Source of the DNA: Nodularia spumigena CCY9414
GTDB lineage: Bacteria; Cyanobacteriota; Cyanobacteriia; Cyanobacteriales; Nostocaceae
NCBI RefSeq assembly: GCF_000340565.2
Contig: NZ_CP007203.1
Coordinates: 3,335,929-3,399,928 of the forward strand
DNA length: 64,000 nt
Direction: 5' to 3'
The notes under the pieces are model-generated. The model saw nothing but the letters and a program-made list of their open reading frames with translations. It searched no databases and was not told the origin of the DNA. The translations under genes and the position numbers were made by a program. Shown one piece after another: positions 1 to 7,377 of this stretch (position 1 is its first letter; each line of letters starts with the position of its first letter).

Positions 1-2
1 TC

Positions 3-926
3 GAACGTCTGACTTACCTTTTTGGTAAAATTGGTATTAATCTTCGCCAATCGAAAATATTACATCTGGAGATGGATAACTTATCTGATAGTAATGTTCT
101 CAAAGACCAACGAGTTGTCATCGCTGTAGATGGTGGAAGAACTAAAATTAGGTTTAATAAAAAAGGTAGACCCAGTAGCAAAACAAACCGTCATGGCTTT
201 GTCGGTGAATGGATGGAGCCAAAGTTACTAACAATTTATGTCGTAAATGAACAAGGTAAAAAAATTAGAACATCAGCAATACCTATTACTAATGATGGCA
301 CATATTCCGGTTATAAAGAGTTTCTGAAAATTTTAGAAATGTACTTAGTAAATTTGGGGATAAGCCAAGCTAAACAGGTGTTATTGATTGCCGATGGTGC
401 AGAGTGGATATGGATACACATTCCCCCGTTATTAAAAAAGCTAAAATGTCCATCCGAAACTTATCAATTATTAGATTTGTATCACGCTGTATCACATTTA
501 AAAGATTTTGCTGATGCTGCTTTTAGTACAGATAATGAAAGTCAATTATGGTTTAAAAAAGCTCGAAAAGCTTTAAAGAAAGGGCAAACGCTAGATTTAA
601 TGAGAAACATGGGTGAATTTATCTCTGGCGCGACTGGAGAACGCTGTAAAATTTTAGTGCGAGAGCGAAATTATATTTTAAAAGCCTATAGAAGGAGGCT
701 GTTAAAATATAACGAGGTGGCATCTCAAAAGCTTCCTCTTGGTAGTGGCGCAGTTGAAAGTTTAATTCGTCAAGTTGTTAATTTACGCATGAAAGGAAAC
801 AGTAAGTTTTGGTTACAAAATAATGCAGAAATTATGTTACATCTGCGTTGTCAATGGATAGCTAAAACTTGGGATAATTTTTGTGATTCTATTTTTAATT
901 CTTTGATCAAATCCCCAACTGGGTAA
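3..926 (+). mobile_element. ISKra4-like transposase, 5' end cut by window edge
   Basis: The reading frame is open from base 3, so the gene begins left of the window; the ATG at 72 is only an internal methionine. The visible part has a DDE-type start (VIAVDGGRTKIR), a second acidic motif (LLIADGAEWIW, then LLDLYHAVSHL) and a C-terminal GSGAVESLIRQVVNLRMKGN block followed by a leucine/arginine-rich helix, a pattern I associate with ISKra4-family transposases. It ends at TAA 924-926 in AT-rich DNA. The inverted repeats cannot be paired because the left end is outside. Family assignment is from motif memory, not a search. Confidence 0.75.
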
Positions 927-1124
927 TAAATTTTATACTTTAATTCTTCCTTTAATTTATTTTCTGCTGTAATTGATACCAAACATTCAAGAGATATTAC
1001 AGAAAATTTTGGAAATAATCGTCAAATGATTTACTAGCAATCTTTTTGAGATATCTCATCAAGATAATTTATCGTGTAAATACGTTTATATATTGTAAAT
1101 AAAATTACTTTGTACTGAAAAAAG

Positions 1125-1466
1125 ATGATTAGCGATCGCTACTTTTTGACCCAACTTCACAAAATCGCGTTGCTCCCAAAGCAAGGACGCTTCGGCTTTT
1201 CTGCTCAGAAGAAAAAATATCTGGAAGTGGGAGGAACACGCACTTACCGCAATGGGACTTGGGAGAAGTATTGCAAATTAGTTGGGTGGTACACAAAGGG
1301 ATACTTTGGCAATTATATTGGTGAAGGTGATTTAATTTACGACATCTCCGCACCTGAAGGGCATTTGCCTTGGGTCTGGCTATACCGCAATCTGTGGTAC
1401 TGCAATGAGCAAACTAGAGTTACTTATCCAGCGTTAATCTTGAGAGAAGATTTAATAATAAGGTAA
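1125..1466 (+). CDS. Hypothetical protein, doubtful
   Basis: A 113-codon frame that I do not recognise. Residues about 1-33 are encoded by a HIP1 site and a dispersed-repeat-like stretch (cgcgttgctcccaaagcaag), so only the Trp/Tyr/Gly-rich part from about residue 37 (GTRTYRNGTWEKYCKLVGWY) looks like real protein. Its stop lies in the first copy of the 38-bp direct repeat. It may be a remnant left between the insertion sequence and cas6. No clear ribosome-binding site is visible. Confidence 0.3.
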   Translation: MISDRYFLTQLHKIALLPKQGRFGFSAQKKKYLEVGGTRTYRNGTWEKYCKLVGWYTKGYFGNYIGEGDLIYDISAPEGHLPWVWLYRNLWYCNEQTRVTYPALILREDLIIR

Positions 1467-1521
1467 AAACAATGGTGAGCTAAAGAGAAGATTTAATAAT
1501 AAGGTAAAAACAATGGTGAGC
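1443..1521 (+). repeat. Two-copy 38-bp direct repeat (41-bp period)
   Basis: Positions 1443-1480 and 1484-1521 are identical over 38 bases and separated by the trinucleotide taa. The second copy ends in aatggtgagc, which pairs with gctcaccatt at 1527-1536 to give a perfect 10-bp stem with a 5-base loop. This suggests a terminator or leader hairpin immediately before the CRISPR-like repeat. Confidence 0.85.
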
Positions 1522-1536
1522 ATTTAGCTCACCATT
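1512..1536 (+). terminator. 10-bp perfect hairpin upstream of cas6
   Basis: Stem aatggtgagc / gctcaccatt with loop attta, followed by ttcc rather than a T run. It could be a weak terminator, a transcript-processing hairpin or part of a decayed CRISPR leader. The hairpin is direct observation; its function is inferred. Confidence 0.4.
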
Positions 1537-1543
1537 TCCTTAG

Positions 1544-1580
1544 CTTTCCGCTTATATACTCCCCGCAAGGGGACGGAAAC
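1544..1580 (+). CRISPR. Single CRISPR-repeat-like unit in the cas6 leader
   Basis: A 37-base unit starts with CTTTCC, contains the stem-loop TCCCC-GCAA-GGGGA and ends in ACGGAAAC. Length, central C/G hairpin and the 8-base GAAAC-ending tail match the form of cyanobacterial type I-D/III repeats. It lies 39 bases before the cas6 ATG and in the orientation in which the tail would form the 5' handle. No second copy with spacer-like spacing is present nearby, so this is a solo repeat or array relic, not an array. Confidence 0.6.
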
Positions 1581-1619
1581 AGAGTAAAATACTCAACAAC
1601 ACTTGCATAGAACTCGGTA

Positions 1620-2765
1620 ATGGTCAGAACAGCTAAACCTACCAATCGTCAACAAAAGCCCAAATCATCACCTACCGCAACACTTCCCACATGGGCAGAT
1701 AACACCGAATTGGTGGGATTAGAATTTGACCTCGAAGCACTTACCACCAGTTCCCTCTACTCCCAATACACCATCGCCCTCCATGCTTGGTTTCTTGACC
1801 AAGTGCGACAACTTGACCCAGACCTTTCGGCCTATCTCCATGATGGTGAGTCAGAAAAACCCTTCAATATCTCAGCTTTAGAAAGTCAACTACTTCCCAC
1901 GGGTAAACAATTACAACTAGAAGCAAACCAAATTTTACACTGGCAAGTCAACGCTTTATCTGCAAAGGTGGCTGAGTTTCTCCAACTATGGTTAACCCAA
2001 TTGCCACAAACCCTCAATTTAAGAGGTGCTACTCTACAGATAAAACAGGTGAGAATCGCTCATCCACCCACCACCTACGCCCAACTATTACAACCACCAG
2101 CAAAATACTCTCAGGTCAATCTCAGCTTTATCTCACCTACCAGCTTTCGCCGCAAAGGTCATCATTTCCCCCTCCCTGTACCTGTGAATCTCTTTCATAG
2201 CTACCTGCGGCGCTGGAATGATTTTTCCCAAATCCCCATATCACAAGCTGATTTTCTCGATTGGATTGACGAAAATGTGATTATTCATCAACACCGCTTG
2301 GAATCTGTGAAGGTGGCTGCTGGTAAACGGGGATCAGTGACCGGTTTTACTGGGGCGATTTCCTGCGGGTTAAGTAAAGCTGCTTTGGCTAATACTGAGT
2401 TTACCCAGTTGTTTTATGCTTTGGTTAAACTCGCTCCCTATTGTGGAACCGGACATAAAACGACTTTTGGTTTAGGACAAACTTCTCTAAGTTGGGTGGA
2501 ACCAGAAGCCAGCAGTCCGACGCAGTTACTTACAAATCTCCTGGGAGAACGCATTGAGGAGTTAACTGCTATTTTTACGGCTCAACGCAAACGCTCTGGG
2601 GGCGATCGCACTGATAAAATAGCGGCAACCTGGGCTACAATTTTGGCACGGCGCGAAATGGGCGAGTCTTTGAAGCTGATAGCTGAGGATTTGGAAATGC
2701 CTGTGGATACTGTTAAAACTTACACTAAATTGGCTAGGCGATCGCTTAAGGATGCAGATTTGTAA
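1620..2765 (+). CDS. cas6: CRISPR-associated endoribonuclease Cas6 with C-terminal HTH
   Basis: Cas6 cleaves pre-crRNA inside the repeat. Residues about 30-290 form the RAMP-type body: a candidate catalytic His74 with Lys80 six residues on (LHDGESEKPF), the spacing known from archaeal Cas6, and a C-terminal glycine-rich loop (YCGTGHKTTFGLGQ, about 274-287). After a linker, residues about 300-381 form an extra helical region ending in a helix-turn-helix-like segment (IAEDLEMPVDTVKTYTKLAR). No cas1, cas2, cas3, cas10 or effector genes lie in the window, so this is an orphan copy here. A CRISPR-type repeat lies in its 5' leader. Confidence 0.88.
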   Translation: MVRTAKPTNRQQKPKSSPTATLPTWADNTELVGLEFDLEALTTSSLYSQYTIALHAWFLDQVRQLDPDLSAYLHDGESEKPFNISALESQLLPTGKQLQLEANQILHWQVNALSAKVAEFLQLWLTQLPQTLNLRGATLQIKQVRIAHPPTTYAQLLQPPAKYSQVNLSFISPTSFRRKGHHFPLPVPVNLFHSYLRRWNDFSQIPISQADFLDWIDENVIIHQHRLESVKVAAGKRGSVTGFTGAISCGLSKAALANTEFTQLFYALVKLAPYCGTGHKTTFGLGQTSLSWVEPEASSPTQLLTNLLGERIEELTAIFTAQRKRSGGDRTDKIAATWATILARREMGESLKLIAEDLEMPVDTVKTYTKLARRSLKDADL

Positions 2766-2855
2766 GAAATTAGTGTCACGCAGAGGCGCAGAGGCGCAGA
2801 GAGGAAGAGAGTTAAAAAAATTTAAATTCAGCAATGGGTTTTTTTTGCGCTATCA

Positions 2856-2870
2856 TGATAACGATTCTCA
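2856..2870. promoter_or_regulatory. Zur/Fur-like operator before the COG0523 gene
   Basis: TGATAAC-G-ATTCTCA is an imperfect 7-1-7 inverted repeat (half sites TGATAAC and TGAGAAT) in an AT-rich stretch 46 bases before the ATG. This resembles Zur and Fur boxes of cyanobacteria. Placement before a COG0523-folE pair favours Zur. Assignment is by eye only. Confidence 0.5.
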
Positions 2871-2915
2871 TTATTTTATGGCTATGGTTAGTTCTGTTAT
2901 CCAATCAGAAGTAAT

Positions 2916-3950
2916 ATGACTACTCTCACACCATCCGCAACCAACGTCACACCGGAGATTCCTAAACGGGGAATGCCGGTGACTCTAATTACTGGGTTTT
3001 TAGGAAGTGGTAAAACTACTCTTCTCAATCAAATACTCAAAAATAAAGAAAATTTAAAGGTTGCTGTCTTAGTCAATGAGTTTGGCGATATTAACATTGA
3101 TAGCCAATTGCTGGTTTCGGTAGATCAAGACATGATGGAACTCAGCAATGGTTGTATTTGTTGTACTATCAATGATGGCTTAGTTGATGCTGTTTATCGC
3201 ATACTAGAAAGAGAAGAACGCATTGATTATCTGGTAATTGAAACTACTGGTGTAGCTGACCCTCTACCGATTATTCTTACCTTTTTAGGCACGGAACTCA
3301 GAGATTTAACTAATCTCGATTCTATTATTACTTTGGTAGATGTAGACGCTTTTGATGCTGAACATTTTCAGAGTGAATCGGCTTTAAAACAAATCACTTA
3401 TGGCGATATTATTCTTCTGAATAAAGTTGATCTTGCTACTCCAGAAAAAGTTAAAGAAGTCGAAAGTTACATCCATGAGGTGAAAGCGGGGGCGAAGATT
3501 CTGCCTACCCAATATGGGGAAGTGCCTTTAGCATTGATTTTGGATACACAGCTAACACCCCAATCACAGTATATATCTATTGCGGAACAAGATGCTCACC
3601 AAGAGCATCATCATGAACATGATCACCATGATCACGAACATCATCACCATCACTCTGATCACTTAGATAATGATGGCTTTATCTCTATTTCCTTCCAAAG
3701 CGATCGCCCTTTTGATGTTCACAAGTTTGAAGCTTTCCTCACAGAACAAATGCCAGCCGGAGTATTTCGAGCTAAAGGCATACTTTGGTTTAATGACAGT
3801 GATCTGCGTCATATCTTCCAACTTAGTGGACAGCGTTATAATTTACACGCCGATGACTGGTATTCTCAACCAAAAAATCAGCTAGTTTTTATTGGCAGAA
3901 ACTTGAAAACCAATGAAATTCACTCTCATTTGCATAAATGTTTGGTATGA
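2916..3950 (+). CDS. COG0523-family GTPase, probable zinc metallochaperone
   Basis: A G3E-family P-loop GTPase. It has Walker A (GFLGSGKTTLLN), the CxCC metal motif (NGCICC), a Walker B/switch region (DYLVIETTGVADP) and LNKVDL for guanine recognition. A histidine-rich loop (about residues 229-248, roughly fifteen His) sits before the CobW C-terminal domain, which begins near GFISISFQSDRPFD. It is followed 57 bases later by folE, and a Zur/Fur-like box lies upstream. That pairing matches zinc-starvation COG0523 proteins (ZagA/YciC type) that supply the zinc enzyme FolE. CobW for cobalamin is an alternative but no cobalamin genes are nearby. Confidence 0.85.
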   Translation: MTTLTPSATNVTPEIPKRGMPVTLITGFLGSGKTTLLNQILKNKENLKVAVLVNEFGDINIDSQLLVSVDQDMMELSNGCICCTINDGLVDAVYRILEREERIDYLVIETTGVADPLPIILTFLGTELRDLTNLDSIITLVDVDAFDAEHFQSESALKQITYGDIILLNKVDLATPEKVKEVESYIHEVKAGAKILPTQYGEVPLALILDTQLTPQSQYISIAEQDAHQEHHHEHDHHDHEHHHHHSDHLDNDGFISISFQSDRPFDVHKFEAFLTEQMPAGVFRAKGILWFNDSDLRHIFQLSGQRYNLHADDWYSQPKNQLVFIGRNLKTNEIHSHLHKCLV

Positions 3951-4007
3951 TGAGAGCGTGTAAAGTTATGTTACACTCATTCATTAGTCAGGGGTAGTCA
4001 ATGGTCA

Positions 4008-4718
4008 ATGCCCACCGAAATCTCACAACTGACTAATTCAGCAAAACATTCCTACAAAACTCAAAAAATGACTTTATCGATTCGTCCCGATCTAACTTCT
4101 GCCGATCAGGTAATATCGTCTTTAACTGCTCAAAAGCAGCCAAAAGTAACAGAAGCAGAAATGATGCAGGCTGTGCGGACTTTGTTGATTGGATTAGGAG
4201 AAGATCCAGACCGCGAAGGACTCAAAGACACTCCCAAAAGGGTGATGAAAGCCTTGCAGTTTCTCACAAAGGGATACACTGATTCTTTGGATGAACTGTT
4301 AAACGGAGCAGTTTTTACAGAAGATGCCAATGAAATGGTGTTGGTTCGGGACATCGATATTTTCAGTTCCTGTGAGCATCATATCCTGCCCATTATTGGC
4401 CGCGCTCATGTCGCCTACATTCCCAACGGCAAAGTCATCGGTTTATCTAAAATCGCCCGCATTTGTGAAATGTATGGACGACGTTTACAAGTACAAGAAC
4501 GTCTCACCACCCAAATTGCTGACGCATTGCAAGGTTTACTCAAACCCCAAGGTGTAGCAGTCGTTGTGGAAGCTACCCATATGTGTATGGTCATGCGCGG
4601 TGTGCAAAAACCAGGTTCTTGGACTGTTAGTAGTGCTATGCGTGGAGTTTTTGCAGAAGATTCCAGAACGCGCGAAGAATTTATGAATTTGATCCGCCAC
4701 AATGCTAACTTTCATTAA
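4008..4718 (+). CDS. folE: GTP cyclohydrolase I
   Basis: Converts GTP to 7,8-dihydroneopterin triphosphate, the first step of folate and pterin synthesis. The canonical type I core is present: [20 protein letters not shown] (zinc Cys and His), [20 protein letters not shown], and [12 protein letters not shown] carrying the third zinc ligand. At 236 residues it is slightly long. The first ~20 codons derive from a tcattagtca-like repeat region, so the internal ATG at 4068 ([10 protein letters not shown]) is an equally good start. It probably shares the zinc-responsive control of the upstream COG0523 gene. Confidence 0.92.
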   Translation: MPTEISQLTNSAKHSYKTQKMTLSIRPDLTSADQVISSLTAQKQPKVTEAEMMQAVRTLLIGLGEDPDREGLKDTPKRVMKALQFLTKGYTDSLDELLNGAVFTEDANEMVLVRDIDIFSSCEHHILPIIGRAHVAYIPNGKVIGLSKIARICEMYGRRLQVQERLTTQIADALQGLLKPQGVAVVVEATHMCMVMRGVQKPGSWTVSSAMRGVFAEDSRTREEFMNLIRHNANFH

Positions 4719-4905
4719 ATAGTTGTCATAGAGCTAAATCTATGTAGCTTGTGCTGTAGATGTAGAGATGGGAAAATTCTTGTCTCTACATTCAGGAATA
4801 AATGAGAAATTAAAATTAAATATATTGTTCGGAAATATACCAATAAATATTCTGGACTATGAGTCTTAAGTAAATTAATCCCAAGCTCTCAGCAGTGACA
4901 AAAAC

Positions 4906-5018
4906 GGGCGTTGCTGAAACCAAATATGAATTTAAATGTAGGGACGTTCCATGGAACGTCTCTACAGGGGTTTTGACATCATCACAAATCCTGTTCATAC
5001 TTCAAATCAGCAACGCCC
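4906..5018. mobile_element. 113-bp MITE-like element
   Basis: Terminal inverted repeats GGGCGTTGCTGA (4906-4917) and TCAGCAACGCCC (5007-5018) are perfect over 12 bp. The element is flanked on both sides by AAAAAC (4900-4905 and 5019-5024), consistent with a target duplication. Inside, 4937-4966 is a 30-bp near-perfect palindrome around ttccatggaa, a motif common in Nostoc intergenic DNA. It has no coding capacity and lies just before the cysS relic. Confidence 0.6.
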
Positions 5019-5025
5019 AAAAACG

Positions 5026-5133
5026 GGTAAAGCTGAGAATTTCGCCGCAAGCGATCGCATTCGTGATCAATTGCAGGAACTAGGCACTACTTTAATCGAT
5101 CAATCAGATGGTACAACTCGCTGGCATTCCTGA
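5026..5133 (+). pseudogene. cysS: Relic of the cysteinyl-tRNA synthetase C-terminus
   Basis: The frame ending at TGA 5133 encodes about 35 residues that match the end of CysS: a charged helix (DRIRDQLQELGTTLIDQ) followed by GTTRWHS and stop. In CysS this segment follows hundreds of residues of catalytic domain, which are absent; the frame runs leftwards into the MITE. No other CysS motif is visible in the preceding intergenic DNA. It is best read as a decayed or rearranged cysS end. Confidence 0.65.
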
Positions 5134-5205
5134 TCGACATTTGCTTGAATCGAAAGATTTGATCAGATAATCTAAGCAGTCAGGATTGTTTAAAAAGGAA
5201 ACCTC

Positions 5206-5562
5206 ATGAACAAAAAAACTATACTCAGTTTGCTTTCGACTCCCATGTTAGTTAGTTCTATTCTTTCTATGGGAGCAATGGCTAACCAAGCACAGGCGGC
5301 TAACCCAGAAACAGAAAACACAGATAAACTAACCTGTGTACAGAATTACCATATATTGCGTCCCGTGTGTGCTAGAGCTTCCGTATTAGCCCAAATCCCT
5401 GAATATGAACCTGCAAACGAGCTTGCTGGTGAAAATCAAGATAGCTTGCTAGCGTTTAATATCGAAGAAAGTGATATGGCCGTTGACTTATTTAACTGTG
5501 ACTGTCCACAGTGTATAAATTCTTTGCGCCAGATGCGCGGCATAGCACCTTTAGTTTATTAG
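5206..5562 (+). CDS. Small secreted cysteine-containing protein
   Basis: A 118-residue protein, preceded by a good Shine-Dalgarno (aaaaaggaaacctc). A signal peptide occupies residues 1-31 (lysines, hydrophobic run, AQA-A cleavage site). The mature part has two Cys near its start (LTCVQ, RPVCAR) and a C-terminal CDCPQC cluster, which suggests disulfides or metal binding. I recognise no family. Its position downstream of the COG0523-folE pair could imply a zinc link, but the MITE and cysS relic intervene, so co-transcription is uncertain. Confidence 0.7.
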   Translation: MNKKTILSLLSTPMLVSSILSMGAMANQAQAANPETENTDKLTCVQNYHILRPVCARASVLAQIPEYEPANELAGENQDSLLAFNIEESDMAVDLFNCDCPQCINSLRQMRGIAPLVY

Positions 5563-5589
5563 AATTTCTAGCATTGCAAATCTGGTTTT

Positions 5590-5735
5590 TTATCTCGCCC
5601 CTTCTGGAACTTATCTGAAATTCTCCCCTCTCCTTCTCCCAAAGGGAGACGCTACGCGAAAGCAAGGAAAGGGGTTGGGGTTTCTGAAATTCTCCCCTCT
5701 CCTTAGCAACCAGAGGGGTTGGGGGTGAGGTTCTT
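5590..5735. repeat. Dispersed GC-rich repeats
   Basis: Two tandem copies of the cyanobacterial 'ctcccctctcc...aggggttgggg' repeat, broken by a short acgctacgcgaaagc motif. Related units occur at 8511-8548, 14697-14735, 19195-19231, 31695-31725 and 51435-51473. Confidence 0.7.
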
Positions 5736-5752
5736 CGATAAATTCCGCACTG

Positions 5753-6310
5753 CTAAGAATAGGAATAACTACCAGCCCAAGTTACCCATTTATGAGATAT
5801 TCCTATATGCAATATTTCTTCAGCTTTCTCTAACTCATTGATGATTGCTCCTGTTAAGTCTGCACCATCGAGTTCTGCTTCATTAATATTGCAACCAATT
5901 AAATTAGCCCTCCTAAGATTAGCGTTTCTTAAATTCGCCCCACTCATTTCCGCTTCACTGAGGTTTGCACCTAGCAGGTTGGCAATTTCTAAATTTGCAC
6001 TCCGCAAATCTGCACGACTTAAGTTAGACTCCTGTAGGTTGACTCTAATTAGTTCAGCGCCAATTAAGTTGACTTCACTCAAGTTTGCACCGTTTAAATT
6101 TGCTCCACTCAAATCAGCATCAGTCAGATTTGCTCGACTCAAGTTACATTCACTCAAATTCGCTTGAGTCAGGTTAGCACCACTCAAGTCAGCTTCAGTA
6201 AAATTAACACCACTCAAGTTAGCAGCACAAAGATTTATTTGATGTAAATTGGCTCGATTAAATGTGCGTTCTCCTGCTGCATAAAGATTCAGGATTTTGT
6301 TAGCATCCAT
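5753..6310 (-). CDS. Pentapeptide-repeat protein
   Basis: About 25 tandem A(D/N)LSX pentapeptides from residue 17 to about 160 predict a right-handed quadrilateral beta-helix. There is no signal peptide or membrane segment, so it is probably cytoplasmic. The start is set at ATG 6310, preceded by aggtga six bases upstream; a longer TTG start at 6325 lacks such support. The C-terminal ~25 residues (KAEEILHIGISHKWVTWAG) leave the repeat. Function is unknown, as for most cyanobacterial pentapeptide proteins. Confidence 0.85.
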   Translation of the reverse strand: MDANKILNLYAAGERTFNRANLHQINLCAANLSGVNFTEADLSGANLTQANLSECNLSRANLTDADLSGANLNGANLSEVNLIGAELIRVNLQESNLSRADLRSANLEIANLLGANLSEAEMSGANLRNANLRRANLIGCNINEAELDGADLTGAIINELEKAEEILHIGISHKWVTWAGSYSYS

Positions 6311-6494
6311 GTTGTCACCTCGCAATGTCTACAGGTCAGCAAGTTGAGATATCAGTTTTGCACTCTACCCAAACCACACCAAAGACAATTTTTTGAGTTG
6401 CCAGCAACCGGGATTTTAAGGAAAACTTGTTACTCCATTGTGCTATAATTGCAAGCTATTTTAAAAAATTCTTAATAGAAATATACTCAAATAA

Positions 6495-7079
6495 ATGGCT
6501 GATTTCACATCCACCTTATCTCAAGCAGTGGCTGCATATCGCGGACAAGGGGGCGCACGTCCCACTGCTCAAACAGTTGTTAATGCCTTATTACAAGCCG
6601 AAACAGCTGCTAAACAAGAACGGCTAACTTATCCCTTTGCATCGCTGCTGGGTAAATGGCAACTTTGCTTTGCTACTGGGACTAAAAAAGCTCGCAAACG
6701 AGGTGGAATTATTTTAGGGAAGGGTTTGTATGTCCCGAAATTTGTCGCCGTCCAGATTTCTTTTAGTTCACAGCCAGATTCAACCAAGGGGGAAATTGGT
6801 AATCAGGTACAATTAGGACCGTTGTTATTGCATCTGACTGGACCAGCCAAATATTTAGGTAAGAAAAATTTATTGGCGTTTGACTTTAATTATTTGGTTT
6901 TTAGCCTGTTCGGTCGTATGGTCTACAACAAGCAGATTCGCTCTGGTCAAGCTCAATCTGAGGATTTTTATGAGCAGTCTATCGCTAAATTACCTTTTTT
7001 TGCTTTCTTTTTAGTGACACCAGATTTTATTGCAGCTCGTGGTCGTGGGGGTGGGTTGGCTCTCTGGATTCGTCATTAG
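6495..7079 (+). CDS. Fibrillin (PAP)-like conserved protein
   Basis: A 194-residue protein. An N-terminal helix is followed by LLGKWQLCFATGTKK, a beta-rich core (LGPLLLHLTGPAKYL, LAFDFNYLVFSLFGR) and a C-terminal GRGGGLALWIR. The 'LLG.WQL.Fxt' opening and 'arG..GGlalWvR' close resemble plastid-lipid-associated/fibrillin-type proteins of thylakoids and plastoglobules. No catalytic residues are recognisable. It would be soluble or peripheral on membranes. The family link is moderate. Confidence 0.6.
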   Translation: MADFTSTLSQAVAAYRGQGGARPTAQTVVNALLQAETAAKQERLTYPFASLLGKWQLCFATGTKKARKRGGIILGKGLYVPKFVAVQISFSSQPDSTKGEIGNQVQLGPLLLHLTGPAKYLGKKNLLAFDFNYLVFSLFGRMVYNKQIRSGQAQSEDFYEQSIAKLPFFAFFLVTPDFIAARGRGGGLALWIRH

Positions 7080-7154
7080 TCATTAGTCATTAGTCATTGG
7101 TCATTGGTCATTGGTCATTAGTCATTGGTCATTAGTCATTAGTCATTAGTCATT
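7071..7154. repeat. Heptanucleotide tandem repeat (TCATTAG/TCATTGG)
   Basis: About twelve consecutive 7-base units alternate TCATTAG and TCATTGG, beginning in the last codons of the preceding gene. This is a short tandemly repeated repetitive sequence of the kind common in heterocystous cyanobacteria. The rest of 7155-7377 is low-complexity (ctgctccctgc) and holds no gene that I can support. Confidence 0.9.
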
Positions 7155-7377
7155 GGGAAGTTACCGTCTTCTCCCCCCTGCTCCCTGCTCCCTGCACCCC
7201 TGCCTCTTCTGCCCATTCCCCAGTCAACTATCTATAGATATATTTTTTTATGGAAAATCTATTTACTTTTTATCTCTCACGGTAGAATATAACAATTAAC
7301 TCAAAGTTGGGAATCCTCCAAAGGGTACATTCCCTAAGATCACTTGCCAATTCATCGCAGAGTGTAACCGGGGTCAG

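Noticed and set aside
1129-1353. Minus-strand open frame opposite the doubtful gene at 1125
   Set aside because: No ribosome site, no recognisable motif, and part is repeat DNA.
1544-1620. A full CRISPR array
   Set aside because: Only one repeat-like unit is present; no second copy at spacer distance on either side.
3957-3975. gtgtaaagttatgttacac as an NtcA site
   Set aside because: The GTA and TAC are nine bases apart instead of eight, so it does not fit the GTAN8TAC consensus; at most a small inverted repeat.
5838-6167. Plus-strand frame opposite the pentapeptide gene
   Set aside because: It is the antisense of a regular 15-base repeat, which stays open by periodicity.
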